64,000 bases of DNA from WTAW01 sp964406575 (lineage in GTDB: Bacteria; Acidobacteriota; Aminicenantia; Aminicenantales; Aminicenantaceae). Below the pieces are notes generated by a model. The model did no database searches. It worked only from the letters and a program-made list of their open reading frames with translations, and had not been told where the DNA came from. A program made the translations under genes and the position numbers. Shown in pieces: positions 37,250-46,561 of the stretch. Within the stretch, counting starts at the first letter, position 1. Each line of letters starts with the position of its first letter. The stretch lies in contig CAYOSH010000022.1 in the NCBI GenBank assembly GCA_964406575.1, forward strand, positions 1-64,000, written 5' to 3'.

Positions 37250-38002
37250 ATGAGGACTATAGCCATCTCTGGAAAGGGAGGAACAGGAAAAACCACTCTA
37301 GCTGCACTCATTATCCGTTGGTTGAGCGAGAATAGATCGAGGTCCATCCTGGCTGTAGACGCTGATTCCAATGTCAATCTCAACGATATTCTCGGTGTCA
37401 AAATCAGAGACACGGTTGGTGCCATAAGAGAGGAGATGAAAAAAAGCGTGGACAACCTTCCCGCAGGCATGACGAAACAGCAATTTCTTGAGTACAAGAT
37501 TCAGACCAGCCTTGTGGAGACTCGAAATTTCGACCTCATCGCCATGGGCCGGCCGGAAGGGCCGGGCTGCTATTGTTATGCCAACAACCTTCTGCGGGAT
37601 ATTCTCAAAACTCTGGGAGAAAATTATGATTACGTCGTCATCGATAATGAGGCGGGCATGGAACACCTCAGCAGGAGGACGACACAGGCCATCGACTATC
37701 TTCTCAGCGTCTCGGACGCATCGCCCCGGGGAATACAGACAGCCGGGAGGATCAGCAAGACGCTGGAAGAATTGGATACGCGTGTGCGGAGGAGATTCCT
37801 GATCTTGAACAGAGCTCCTGAAAATCTTACGGAAACCGTAATGGGCGCCATTCAACAAGAAGAACTGCATCTGTTAGCTGTGATACCGGAGGACGCCGCA
37901 CTCCTCAAAATGGACCGCGACGGGATGCCTGTCTATAACATTTCGGCAAATTCACCCGCCTATCAGGCGGTCAATGAATTTATGAATAAACTTGATTTAT
38001 GA
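37250..38002 (+). CDS. acsF: CooC/AcsF nickel-insertion ATPase (second copy)
   Basis: A 250-residue MinD-type ATPase with Walker A GKGGTGKTT (8-16) and a C-x-C pair in GCYCYANNLL. Lying 16 bases after acsB and before acsD, it is the expected maturation ATPase for ACS or CODH nickel sites. It is clearly a homologue of the gene at 31025 but differs through most of its length, so the two do not look like a recent duplication. The next gene begins 17 bases after its stop. Confidence 0.86.
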   Translation: MRTIAISGKGGTGKTTLAALIIRWLSENRSRSILAVDADSNVNLNDILGVKIRDTVGAIREEMKKSVDNLPAGMTKQQFLEYKIQTSLVETRNFDLIAMGRPEGPGCYCYANNLLRDILKTLGENYDYVVIDNEAGMEHLSRRTTQAIDYLLSVSDASPRGIQTAGRISKTLEELDTRVRRRFLILNRAPENLTETVMGAIQQEELHLLAVIPEDAALLKMDRDGMPVYNISANSPAYQAVNEFMNKLDL

Positions 38003-38018
38003 AAGGACAGGGCCACAA

Positions 38019-38996
38019 ATGAAATTCGATGTTCCCAAAGAACTCAATGCAGGCCATGTGCTTGAGGTGACTATCGGTGCCACCTCAGAGCAGGGAGGAA
38101 GCCGCTCCCATACGGTGACAATCGGTGGAAGCACAGCCCTCCCCTTCCATTTTTTTGAAGGAGAGTTTCCCCATCGTCCCCTAATCGCCATGGAAGTTTT
38201 TGACAAAAAATCCGAAAAATATCCCTCGTCGCTCATGGACTACTACAGAGATGTTATCGAAAAACCTGGAGAAATGGCAAAGAAATGTGTGGATGAGTAT
38301 GGGGCAGAACTCATAAGCGTGCGACTTGAAGGCACACACCCGGAGAAAGGGAATAAAAGCGCTGACGAGGCAGTAGAAATCGTCAAACAGGTGCTCGAAA
38401 GTGTGAGGGTCCCTCTAATCATCACTGGCCACAGCTATTATGAGAAAAACAATGAAGTCATGAAAAAAGTCTGTGAAGCAACTGCCGGAGAAAACTGTCT
38501 CATCAGCTATGTGGAAAAAGACAACTATAAAACAATTGCCGCCGCATGTATTGCCTACAATCACACTCTTGTTACGCAGACGCCAATCGATGTCAATCTC
38601 GCCAAACAATTGAACATCCTTTTGACAGAGATGAGTTTTCCGCCGGAAAAGATTGTCATGGATCCTCTGACGGGCGCACTGGGATATGGCATCGAATACA
38701 CATACTCGATCATGGAGAGAATTCGTATCGATGCTTTGGCTGGAGACAAAATGATGGCCTTTCCCATGCTGATCAATCCCGGATATGAGAGTTTTCGAGT
38801 CAAGGAAACTCGTGCACCTGAACAGGATTATCCTGATTGGGGGAATGTCGACCTCCGGGGAGCGTACTGGGAGATTGCTACGGCAATGAGCCTTCTCGTT
38901 GCTGGAGCCGATCTACTCATCATGTACCATCCTCAAGCTGTGGCCGCAGTGAAAAAGAAGGTCGAGAAAATGTTTGATGGCAGAGGAGGAGATTAA
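38019..38996 (+). CDS. acsD: corrinoid iron-sulfur protein small subunit (CODH/ACS delta)
   Basis: A 325-residue TIM-barrel subunit of the corrinoid iron-sulfur protein. The frame can be extended to a TTG at 37992, but the ATG at 38019 is behind AAAGGACAGG and gives the standard N-terminus (MKFDVPKE). Family stretches include FEGEFPHRPLIAMEVFD and, near the end, EIATAMSLLVAGADLLIMYHP. Together with AcsC it carries the methyl-cobamide that ACS uses. The acsC start follows three bases after its stop. Confidence 0.92.
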   Translation: MKFDVPKELNAGHVLEVTIGATSEQGGSRSHTVTIGGSTALPFHFFEGEFPHRPLIAMEVFDKKSEKYPSSLMDYYRDVIEKPGEMAKKCVDEYGAELISVRLEGTHPEKGNKSADEAVEIVKQVLESVRVPLIITGHSYYEKNNEVMKKVCEATAGENCLISYVEKDNYKTIAAACIAYNHTLVTQTPIDVNLAKQLNILLTEMSFPPEKIVMDPLTGALGYGIEYTYSIMERIRIDALAGDKMMAFPMLINPGYESFRVKETRAPEQDYPDWGNVDLRGAYWEIATAMSLLVAGADLLIMYHPQAVAAVKKKVEKMFDGRGGD

Positions 38997-38998
38997 CA

Positions 38999-40336
38999 AT
39001 GGCCTTATCCGGTTTAGATATTTTTAAGTTGTTGCCTAAAACCAACTGCGGTGATTGCGGAGTCCCGACATGTATGGCCTTTGCCATGAAATTGGCCCAA
39101 AAGAAAGCCGAACTCAGCGAGTGCCCCCACGCTTCTGAAGAAGCCAAATCTACACTTGGCGCTGCCAGCGAACCTCCCATCCGATTGGTAAAAATCGGAA
39201 AAGATCATCCTTTAGAGGTGGGAAGTGAAACGGTCATGTTCCGTCATGAAAAAACATTTTTCCACCAAACGGGGATCGCTATCCAATTGCGCACTTCTGA
39301 GGGAGAAAGCACACTTGAACAAAAGATCCGAGAAATCGAAGAGTACAGAGTGGAAAGAGTCGGAGAGATGCTCAAAACGGATTTATTCTTGATTACTCAT
39401 GACTCCCCTGATAAGGATATATTCCTCAAAACCATTCACCTGGTCAAAGAGAACTCGACAAAAGGAATTATCTTGGACTGTGCCGAATACGAGACACTAA
39501 AGGCTGGAACCTCGCTGCTCAAAGATAGTCATGTGGCCGTCCTGCTGAAAAAAACAATCTCAGATGATTGGATAGACCTGGCAAAGATTTATAACTGCAG
39601 CTTGATCTTGAACTCAGAATCGTATGAGGATCTAGCCGCACAAGTGGAAAAAACGAAACAGGCAGGAATCCAAGATATCCTATTGAATCTCACGTCAAAA
39701 AATACAGGAATGCAAATCCAGCAGAACACAATTTTAAGACGGAGCGCTCTTAAAAAGGCCTATAAACCCTTTGGATTTCCCCTATTTCATCAAATAAATA
39801 CAGAAACGGAATTTGATATGTTCGCAACGGCCGCAGCATTGCTTTGCAAGTATGAATCCATAATCGCTCTTCCTGAATATAATAGGGCACTGCTTTATGC
39901 GCTCCTAACACTGCGTCAAAACATCTACACGGATCCCCAGAAGCCTATCCAGGTGGACCCTAAAGTCTATCCCATAGGCGAACCGACACCGGAATCACCG
40001 GTCTTTGTCACAACGAATTTTTCTTTGACCTACTTTATTGTTTCCGGAGAAATTGAAAACTCCGGAATCTCCGCTCACTTGGTCGTCTGTGACACAGAGG
40101 GTCAATCTGTGCTCACAGCCTGGGCCGCCGGTAAATTCGTCGGAGAAAACATCGCAAAATTCATCAAAACGATCAACCTAGAACAGCAGGTCAAGACCAG
40201 GAAAATCGTGATCCCCGGATTTGTCTCTCAAATCAGCGGCGATTTGGAGGAGAACCTCCCCGGATGGGAAGTCATCGTCGGCTGTCAGGAGGCGTCTGAC
40301 ATCCCCTCGTTTGTGAAAAACGTAGAACTGACCTGA
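38999..40336 (+). CDS. acsC: corrinoid iron-sulfur protein large subunit (CODH/ACS gamma)
   Basis: A 445-residue subunit. The N-terminal domain binds a Fe4S4 cluster through C17, C20, C25 and C42 (NCGDCGVPTCMAF motif). A TIM-barrel domain and a C-terminal B12-binding domain follow. The cluster supplies the electron that keeps cobalt in the Co(I) state. Its ribosome site (AGGAGG) lies inside the end of acsD, so the two subunits are translated together. Confidence 0.93.
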   Translation: MALSGLDIFKLLPKTNCGDCGVPTCMAFAMKLAQKKAELSECPHASEEAKSTLGAASEPPIRLVKIGKDHPLEVGSETVMFRHEKTFFHQTGIAIQLRTSEGESTLEQKIREIEEYRVERVGEMLKTDLFLITHDSPDKDIFLKTIHLVKENSTKGIILDCAEYETLKAGTSLLKDSHVAVLLKKTISDDWIDLAKIYNCSLILNSESYEDLAAQVEKTKQAGIQDILLNLTSKNTGMQIQQNTILRRSALKKAYKPFGFPLFHQINTETEFDMFATAAALLCKYESIIALPEYNRALLYALLTLRQNIYTDPQKPIQVDPKVYPIGEPTPESPVFVTTNFSLTYFIVSGEIENSGISAHLVVCDTEGQSVLTAWAAGKFVGENIAKFIKTINLEQQVKTRKIVIPGFVSQISGDLEENLPGWEVIVGCQEASDIPSFVKNVELT

Positions 40337-40425
40337 GATCGATGCGCCTTTTATCAGCCATGGAAATAAAATGTATCAACGATGAAAAGTGGGAATATCG
40401 GGAACCACGGGAGGCATGAATATCA

Positions 40426-42363
40426 TTGAATACGGCTCGAATCAAACCCGACCCTGACCGTTCAAACCACAAGGTTAAGTTTCAGCCATTCGGAGTTCAA
40501 ATTATTGTGCCCCCAGGGACATGTCTTCTTGATGCCTGCCGCAAAGCGAGAATTCCATTGAGCACCTCCTGTGGGGGAAAGGGCACCTGTGGTGACTGTA
40601 TCGTCAGGATTATCAAAGGAGCAACCACAACCAAACCTTCGCTTTTCCTCCCTGAAAAACTCCGTAAACAGGGATTCGTTTTGGCCTGTCAGACCTTGAT
40701 TGAAGATGATCTCACAGTCGAGCTTCCTGAGTTTCAGGAACTTTCCCTGAAGATCCCCGGTGATATGCGATCCCTGTTGGATCAAAAAGAGGTTCTTATC
40801 GCCGATCTCGCAGTTAGCCCCCCTGTTGAGAAGCTGTCTCTGACTCTTCCCGTATCCACTCTCGATGACAACTACAGCGATTTAAAGAGACTGGAGACTA
40901 AAATTAAGAAAGAACGGCCCCTCCTCGACACTGTATATTGCGAATATTCGGTGTTGAAGAAGCTCGCCCATGCTGTTCGAGAACAACAGGGCCAAGTCGA
41001 AGTCGTCCTTTTCAGGGACGGCCCGTCATGCACCATTCTCAACGTAGAGCCCCTCTCTCCTCAAAAAAATCTCCTCGGCATTGCTTGTGATATCGGTACG
41101 ACCTCGGTCACGCTTCAAGTTGTCGACCTTCTGACCGGAAAGATTTTAGGATTTGCGTCCAGCTACAACCAACAGATCCGATGCGGCGAAGACATCATCT
41201 CGCGAATCAACTATGCCCAAAAGCCTGAAAGATTACAGGAACTCCAAGAATCGATCATATCGACAATCAACAATCTCCTTGAGAAAGCCTTGAAGGCGGT
41301 TGGAGGAATAAACTCGGATATCTATTATGCCTCTCTTACCGGAAACACTACGATGATCCATCTTTTGCTGGGGCTCGATCCACGTTACATCCGTGAAGAG
41401 CCTTATGTGCCAACACTGAACCGTGTGCCCATTTTGAGGGCGCGAGACGTTCATCTCAAAATGAACGCGGAAGCGAGAGTTCATTTTGCGCCTTCTGTGG
41501 GAAGTTATGTCGGGGGAGATATTCTGGCGGGTTTATTGTGTACGCCCATCGTGTCCCAAGTGGATAAGATTTCTGTCTTCATCGATATCGGCACAAACGG
41601 TGAATTGGTTTTGGGCAACAAAGAATGGCTCATGAGCTGTGCCTGTTCGGCAGGTCCGGCGTTCGAAGGCAGCAGCATTCGTTGTGGGATGCCTGCCGCA
41701 ATAGGGGCGATCGAGAAGTTAAAAATCAAAGAAGACGGCACAGTTGAATACAGAGTCATAGGGGGTGGAAAGCCAAAGGGAATATGCGGTTCGGGACTTA
41801 TCGATCTTCTCGCTGAGCTGTTCGTTCATGGGTGTGTGGACCGCCACGGAAAGTTCAACACAGAAAAGATCGGCGGAAGGCTCGTGGGTAAAGAAGCCGG
41901 TAAGGGATTTCTCGTGGAAAGGGGCACCCGTACCTTCTGGGGCAAAGATCTTTTGATCACCGAAAATGATATTGCCAATCTCATCCGGACCAAGGGCGCC
42001 GTTTTTTCTGCCTGTGCGTTGTTGCTCAACCATGCCGGATTATCTTTCGACCAAATCGAATCTTTTTATATCGCAGGCGGTTTCGGGCAGAATCTGGATG
42101 TTGAAAACGCTGTCCGTATCGGCCTTTTGCCAGACCTTGAGCGAGCCAAATTCCATTATTTGGGGAACACATCTCTCCTCGGAGCCCATCTCATCCTGCT
42201 TTCCGAAAAAAACAGAGACCGGGTCAATGAACTCGAAAGAATGATGACCTATCTGGAATTGAACATAGAGCCGGGATATTTCAACGAATACACGGGCGCC
42301 CTGTTCCTTCCCCATACAAAAAAGGAGCTATTCCCATCGGTCGAACGGTTGTTCGAGCGTTGA
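40426..42363 (+). CDS. acsV: reductive activator of corrinoid proteins (RACo, AcsV), TTG start
   Basis: A 645-residue protein with an N-terminal [2Fe-2S] ferredoxin domain (C49, C55, C58, C88) and a C-terminal ASKHA ATPase domain (for example GIACDIGTTSVTLQVVDL and the later IAGGFGQNLD). It reactivates oxidised Co(II) corrinoid proteins in an ATP-dependent way and does the job that RamA does in methanogens. The only start that gives a full ferredoxin domain is TTG at 40426, behind GGGAGG at 11 bases. It stands between the CODH/ACS genes and the methyltransferase genes and could serve both sets of corrinoid proteins. Confidence 0.9.
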   Translation: MNTARIKPDPDRSNHKVKFQPFGVQIIVPPGTCLLDACRKARIPLSTSCGGKGTCGDCIVRIIKGATTTKPSLFLPEKLRKQGFVLACQTLIEDDLTVELPEFQELSLKIPGDMRSLLDQKEVLIADLAVSPPVEKLSLTLPVSTLDDNYSDLKRLETKIKKERPLLDTVYCEYSVLKKLAHAVREQQGQVEVVLFRDGPSCTILNVEPLSPQKNLLGIACDIGTTSVTLQVVDLLTGKILGFASSYNQQIRCGEDIISRINYAQKPERLQELQESIISTINNLLEKALKAVGGINSDIYYASLTGNTTMIHLLLGLDPRYIREEPYVPTLNRVPILRARDVHLKMNAEARVHFAPSVGSYVGGDILAGLLCTPIVSQVDKISVFIDIGTNGELVLGNKEWLMSCACSAGPAFEGSSIRCGMPAAIGAIEKLKIKEDGTVEYRVIGGGKPKGICGSGLIDLLAELFVHGCVDRHGKFNTEKIGGRLVGKEAGKGFLVERGTRTFWGKDLLITENDIANLIRTKGAVFSACALLLNHAGLSFDQIESFYIAGGFGQNLDVENAVRIGLLPDLERAKFHYLGNTSLLGAHLILLSEKNRDRVNELERMMTYLELNIEPGYFNEYTGALFLPHTKKELFPSVERLFER

Positions 42364-42412
42364 CCGATGATAGAAATACAACCTGAAATGTTCGTATATT
42401 GGAGGAAATAAA

Positions 42413-43300
42413 ATGGCTCAAACAATCCTCGACCGTCTCAAAAAGAGAAAAATTCTTCTTGATGGAGGATTCGGGACCGAACTTATTAAAAATGGTTTTC
42501 CTCAGGGCGCCTGTCCTGAGTCCTGGAATGATGAAAAACCGGATGTCGTTCAGAAAATCCACAAAAGTTATTACGATGCAGGATCGGACGCCGTCCTGAC
42601 CAACAGTTTTGGAGGAACGGCTATCAAGCTTCGGGCTTACAACTTGGAAAATAAATGCTTTGATCTCAACCGTTTGGCAGCACTTATTGCAAACGAAGTG
42701 AAGCCGGAAGGAAGATTTCTTGGAGGAAGCATGGGGCCGACAGGGAAATTCCTCAAGCCTCACGGAGAGTTCACCGAGGAGGAATTTGAAGAGGCCTATG
42801 CCGAGCAGGCGCGTGGCTTGACAGCCGGACAAGTGGACTTTCTCCTCATCGAGACACAATATGATCTGATTGAAGCCCTGTGTGCGTTCCGGGGGGCACG
42901 GAAAGCTTCGGATTTGCCGGTCTTTTTGACAATGACCTTCAATCATCATCCCAAAGGCTTTTTCACTCTGATGGGGAACAGTGTCGATCAATTTCTTGAA
43001 GCCATGGAGAGAGAAGGCGTCCCTGTTGTGGGATCCAACTGTACTCTGAACAGTGCGGAGATGGTCGAGCTGGTGAAGATCATGCGGGAAAAAACATCGC
43101 TGCCGATAATTGCCCAAGCCAACGCGGGAAAACCTTCCCTTTCCGAAGAGGGCGAGGTCGCCTATTCTCAGGGGATGGAGGACTATCTGCGATTCATCCC
43201 TCAGATCATCGCAAACGGTGCGGACATCATTGGGGGCTGTTGCGGAACAGACCCGGACTACATCGCACGGATGTCAGAGATTGTGAAAACGTCGTCTTGA
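42413..43300 (+). CDS. homocysteine S-methyltransferase family protein
   Basis: A 295-residue TIM-barrel protein equal to the first domain of MetH: LLDGGFGTEL at the N-terminus and the zinc cysteines in NCTLN and GGCCGTDP. It has no folate- or B12-binding domain of its own. It would transfer a methyl group from a methylated corrinoid protein or other donor to homocysteine or another thiol. A TTGGAGG site precedes the start. Corrinoid protein and methyltransferase genes lie just downstream, which makes a split methionine-synthase-like arrangement possible. Confidence 0.85.
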   Translation: MAQTILDRLKKRKILLDGGFGTELIKNGFPQGACPESWNDEKPDVVQKIHKSYYDAGSDAVLTNSFGGTAIKLRAYNLENKCFDLNRLAALIANEVKPEGRFLGGSMGPTGKFLKPHGEFTEEEFEEAYAEQARGLTAGQVDFLLIETQYDLIEALCAFRGARKASDLPVFLTMTFNHHPKGFFTLMGNSVDQFLEAMEREGVPVVGSNCTLNSAEMVELVKIMREKTSLPIIAQANAGKPSLSEEGEVAYSQGMEDYLRFIPQIIANGADIIGGCCGTDPDYIARMSEIVKTSS

Positions 43301-43317
43301 ATGGAAAACGTACCATC

Positions 43318-43369
43318 TCCAAATCCGTGATGGATATTTAACGAATGTTCATACGATCACGGATTTGGA
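43318..43369. repeat. 14-bp inverted repeat, relative of the 19.3 kb element
   Basis: Perfect inverted repeat TCCAAATCCGTGAT (43318-43331) / ATCACGGATTTGGA (43356-43369) around a 24-base loop, in the gap between the homocysteine methyltransferase-family and SAM methyltransferase genes. The core ATCCGTGAT matches the terminal repeat of the MITE-like element at 19259-19408. There is no T-run, so a terminator is unlikely. Confidence 0.55.
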
Positions 43370-43396
43370 AATACAAGCAATGAAAAGGAAACACCT

Positions 43397-44203
43397 GTGA
43401 TAGACAATGATTCCTCTCTTCTCTCTGCGCAGGATGATTTCCCGCTGTGGTCAGCTCCGTTTGGATTTGTGCTTCTGGATCACGTCCGGCTCAGGCCGAA
43501 GATCAAAGTCCTTGATGTCGGTTTCGGTTCAGGCTTCCCATTGTTGGAACTGGCACAAAGGCTGGGAGATTCTTCGACCGTCTTTGGAATCGACCCTCTT
43601 AAAGCCGCTCATGAGAGAACTCAATACAAGATGGATGTGTTAAAGATCAAGAATATACAGCTCATCGAGGGGGATGCGTCTTCCATGTTTTTCCCGGAAA
43701 ACACCTTTGATCTCATCGTGTCCAACTTGGGAATTAATAATTTTGATGACCCGCAAAAAGTCTTTATAGAGTGTTTTAAAGTGGCCAAAGGCGGAGCTCA
43801 GATCGTCCTGACAACAAATCCCAAAGGACATATGAACACATTTTATCTCGCCCTCGCGAAGACATTGAAAGAGCTTCACAGGGAAGATCGAATGGATGAT
43901 CTCAGGGCGCACATCGAACACAGGTTGACGCTGGAAACGATCGGCGAGTATCTGACACATGCAGGTTTTCGAATCACAGGGACATATCAAGACTCTTTCC
44001 AGCTTTCTTTCTTGGATGGGACGACTTTTTTTAGTCATGCTCTGATCAGATACGGCTTCTTGGACGACTGGAAACGGCTTTTTCCCGTTCCAGAGCAAAA
44101 AGAAATCTTCGCAACGCTGGAAAAGAATCTGAACCAAGTCTCAAAACGAACAGGAAATCTTGAATTTACTATCCCCATCGCTTGCATTGAAGGAGAAAAA
44201 TGA
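43397..44203 (+). CDS. class I SAM-dependent methyltransferase
   Basis: A 268-residue Rossmann-fold methyltransferase. Motif I is VLDVGFGSGFPLLELAQ (about 35-51); later motifs include FDLIVSNLGINNF and AKGGAQIVLTTNP. It resembles UbiE/arsenite-type small-molecule methyltransferases. The start is GTG behind AAAAGGA. In this position it could link SAM metabolism with the corrinoid methyl pool, but nothing in the sequence names its substrate. Confidence 0.8.
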   Translation: MIDNDSSLLSAQDDFPLWSAPFGFVLLDHVRLRPKIKVLDVGFGSGFPLLELAQRLGDSSTVFGIDPLKAAHERTQYKMDVLKIKNIQLIEGDASSMFFPENTFDLIVSNLGINNFDDPQKVFIECFKVAKGGAQIVLTTNPKGHMNTFYLALAKTLKELHREDRMDDLRAHIEHRLTLETIGEYLTHAGFRITGTYQDSFQLSFLDGTTFFSHALIRYGFLDDWKRLFPVPEQKEIFATLEKNLNQVSKRTGNLEFTIPIACIEGEK

Positions 44204-44322
44204 TTTTGCAAAACCGAAGAGGAATCGTGGTTGAGACTTCTTAATTTTTCCGGAATTCATCTTGACCTCCTGCTGATGGGAGGAATAGAATCAAGGATTA
44301 CTATGACAAGAGAGGAGAGACA

Positions 44323-44973
44323 ATGAGTAATGAAAAGTTTCTTGAAATGGTCAAAAAGGCGATCGTCGAAGGGAATAAAGACGAAGCGGAACAACTGGCA
44401 CAACAGGCGATCGCAGAAAAAATGGATCTCAACGAGGTCATCGAACAGGGATACATACTGGGGATCCAAGAAGTGGGACGTCTGTGGGAAGAGGGGGAAT
44501 ATTTTTTGCCCGAGTTGATCACCAGCGCGGAATGCATGAAGGCCGCTATGGAGATCATGAAGCCCGAGCTGGAAAAAGCTCATATCACCACACGATCCGA
44601 GGGAAAAGTCGTCATCGGAACTGTCGAGGGCGATATCCACGATATCGGTAAAAACCTCGTAGCTTCGATCCTCTCAGCAAACGGATTCGATGTCATCGAT
44701 CTCGGAGCGGATGTGAAGCTGGACCAGTTTATTGAAAAAGCGGACGAAGTGAACGCTGACCTGATCTGTTTATCTGCGCTCCTGACTACGACCATGACCG
44801 GACAAAAAAAGCTGATCGAGCGCCTCAAAGAAAAAGGCCTTTATGGACGATTCAAAGTCATGGTGGGCGGAGCTCCTGTCAACCAAAAATGGGCTGACGA
44901 TATCGGTGCTGACGGCTATTCGGAGAATGCTCTCACAGCGGTGGGCGCAGCGAAAATGTTGGCAAAAAAATAG
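44323..44973 (+). CDS. corrinoid methyl carrier protein, MttC-like
   Basis: A 216-residue B12-binding protein with the helical cap (1-90) and the D104-x-H106-x-x-G109 cobalt-ligand motif (EGDIHDIGK), then SALLTTTM and GGAPVN. It directly precedes an MttB homologue (80 bases), so the two are the likely substrate-methyltransferase and carrier pair. The start is behind GAGAGGAG. It ends with TAG; read-through would add 11 further residues before TAA. Confidence 0.9.
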   Translation: MSNEKFLEMVKKAIVEGNKDEAEQLAQQAIAEKMDLNEVIEQGYILGIQEVGRLWEEGEYFLPELITSAECMKAAMEIMKPELEKAHITTRSEGKVVIGTVEGDIHDIGKNLVASILSANGFDVIDLGADVKLDQFIEKADEVNADLICLSALLTTTMTGQKKLIERLKEKGLYGRFKVMVGGAPVNQKWADDIGADGYSENALTAVGAAKMLAKK

Positions 44974-45053
44974 AACAGGCGTCAAAGAAGCCAAAACACA
45001 TCCAAATAATGTTACAGATTGAGTTTTTAATGAAAATCATTTAGAGGAAAAAA

Positions 45054-46526
45054 ATGATTGAACCGCGAAGACCAAAATTAGAACTTTTGAGCAATGAACT
45101 GATCCAAAAAATCATAGATGAGGCATACGATATCCTCGAAAATCAGGGTGTTTTTATCGAGAACGAAGAGGCGCTGGAGCTTCTTCGAGATGCGGGGATG
45201 AAAGTCGATACGTCCTCCCAGAGAGTAAGAATCACCCCGCAGCTCGTTGAAGATTCTCTTGCATCGACGCCAGCCTCTCTTAAGATGTATGACAGGGACG
45301 GAGAGACAGAGTATCTCATTGGGGAGGATGAAGTCCATTTTAACCCGGGCTCTGTGGCTGTCACCATACTGGACTTCGAGACACAGCAGGAGAGGAAGGC
45401 TGTCACTGACGACCTGATCCGGTTTACCCATCTGACTGACTGCCTCGAGCATCTCCACTTCCAGAGTACCGGAATTCTGAGCAGTGATGTCTCGGAGATC
45501 ATTTCGGACAGCTACCGGTTGTACATCGGCCTCTTATTTTCCAAAAAACCCATTGTCACCGGAACCTTTCGAGTGGAAGGATTTGAGCCCATGCACAGAA
45601 TGCTCGTGGCCGTACGGGGAAGTGAAAAGAATCTTTCGGATAAACCGCTGGCAATCTTCGATGCCTGCCCCTCCCCTCCTCTCAAATGGAGCAATTTGAC
45701 CGCCCAAAGTTTGATCGACAGCGCCAGGGCTGGTATTCCCTCCGAATTGATTTCCATGGGGATGACAGGAGCCACTTCTCCCGTCACGATCACAGGCACG
45801 CTGGTCCAACATGTGGCTGAAAACCTGTCCGGTTTGTTGATATGTCAGCTCGCCAAAAAGGGCGCACCAGTGATCTTCGGCGGATGTCCTTTGAGTTTCG
45901 ATATGAGGAAAGGGACAACTCCTATCGGCGCAATAGAAACTTTGATGATCGACTCCGCTTACGTTCAGATTGGAAAACATCTCGGTCTTCCGACTCACTC
46001 TTACATGGGAATGAGCGATGCTAAGATCAATGATGCACAGGGAGGATTTGAAACTGGAATAGGTATAATTCTGGCCGCACTTTCAGGAGTGAATGTGATC
46101 TCCGGCGCAGGAATACTGGATTTCATCAGGTGCCAGAGTCTGGAAAAACTGGTCATTGACAATGAGATCTGCGGGATGGCATACCGTTTGATAGAAGGGA
46201 TAGCGCAACGCGATGATCCGATCGCTCTGGATCTTTTCAAAGATTTCGCAGCCGACACACAGTTCCTCTCTATGCCCCACACCAGAAAGTGGTACAGAGA
46301 GGAACACACATTTCCCAAGCTGATCGATCGGGATCCCTATGACATCTGGGTATCCAAGGGGAAAAAATCAATTTCTTCGCGGGCCAAAGAAGAGGTGGAG
46401 AGCCTGCTGCAAAAGAATCTAGCGCCGCTTCCTGATAAAGAAATACAAAAGGCGCTCAAGGAAATCATGTTGTCCGATGCGCAAAGAAACGGCATGCCCT
46501 CGCTGCCCGAGATAGACTTTCCTTAG
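45054..46526 (+). CDS. MttB superfamily methyltransferase (no pyrrolysine)
   Basis: A 490-residue corrinoid-dependent methyltransferase of the trimethylamine methyltransferase family, full-length with no internal UAG, so it belongs with MtgB-type enzymes for quaternary amines rather than with true MttB. It is a close paralogue of the gene at 61756-63222 (shared N-terminal RRPKLELL/KRPKLDML pattern and SGxGMLxFxxCQSLEKLV-type stretch). Its corrinoid partner is the gene just before it. The stop is TAG; 12 codons further a TGA overlaps the pylSc start. It sits between CODH/ACS and pyl genes, so its methyl product could enter acetyl-CoA synthesis. Confidence 0.88.
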   Translation: MIEPRRPKLELLSNELIQKIIDEAYDILENQGVFIENEEALELLRDAGMKVDTSSQRVRITPQLVEDSLASTPASLKMYDRDGETEYLIGEDEVHFNPGSVAVTILDFETQQERKAVTDDLIRFTHLTDCLEHLHFQSTGILSSDVSEIISDSYRLYIGLLFSKKPIVTGTFRVEGFEPMHRMLVAVRGSEKNLSDKPLAIFDACPSPPLKWSNLTAQSLIDSARAGIPSELISMGMTGATSPVTITGTLVQHVAENLSGLLICQLAKKGAPVIFGGCPLSFDMRKGTTPIGAIETLMIDSAYVQIGKHLGLPTHSYMGMSDAKINDAQGGFETGIGIILAALSGVNVISGAGILDFIRCQSLEKLVIDNEICGMAYRLIEGIAQRDDPIALDLFKDFAADTQFLSMPHTRKWYREEHTFPKLIDRDPYDIWVSKGKKSISSRAKEEVESLLQKNLAPLPDKEIQKALKEIMLSDAQRNGMPSLPEIDFP

Positions 46527-46561
46527 AAAAAATTGACTAGTTTATACAAAAAAAAAGAGCT

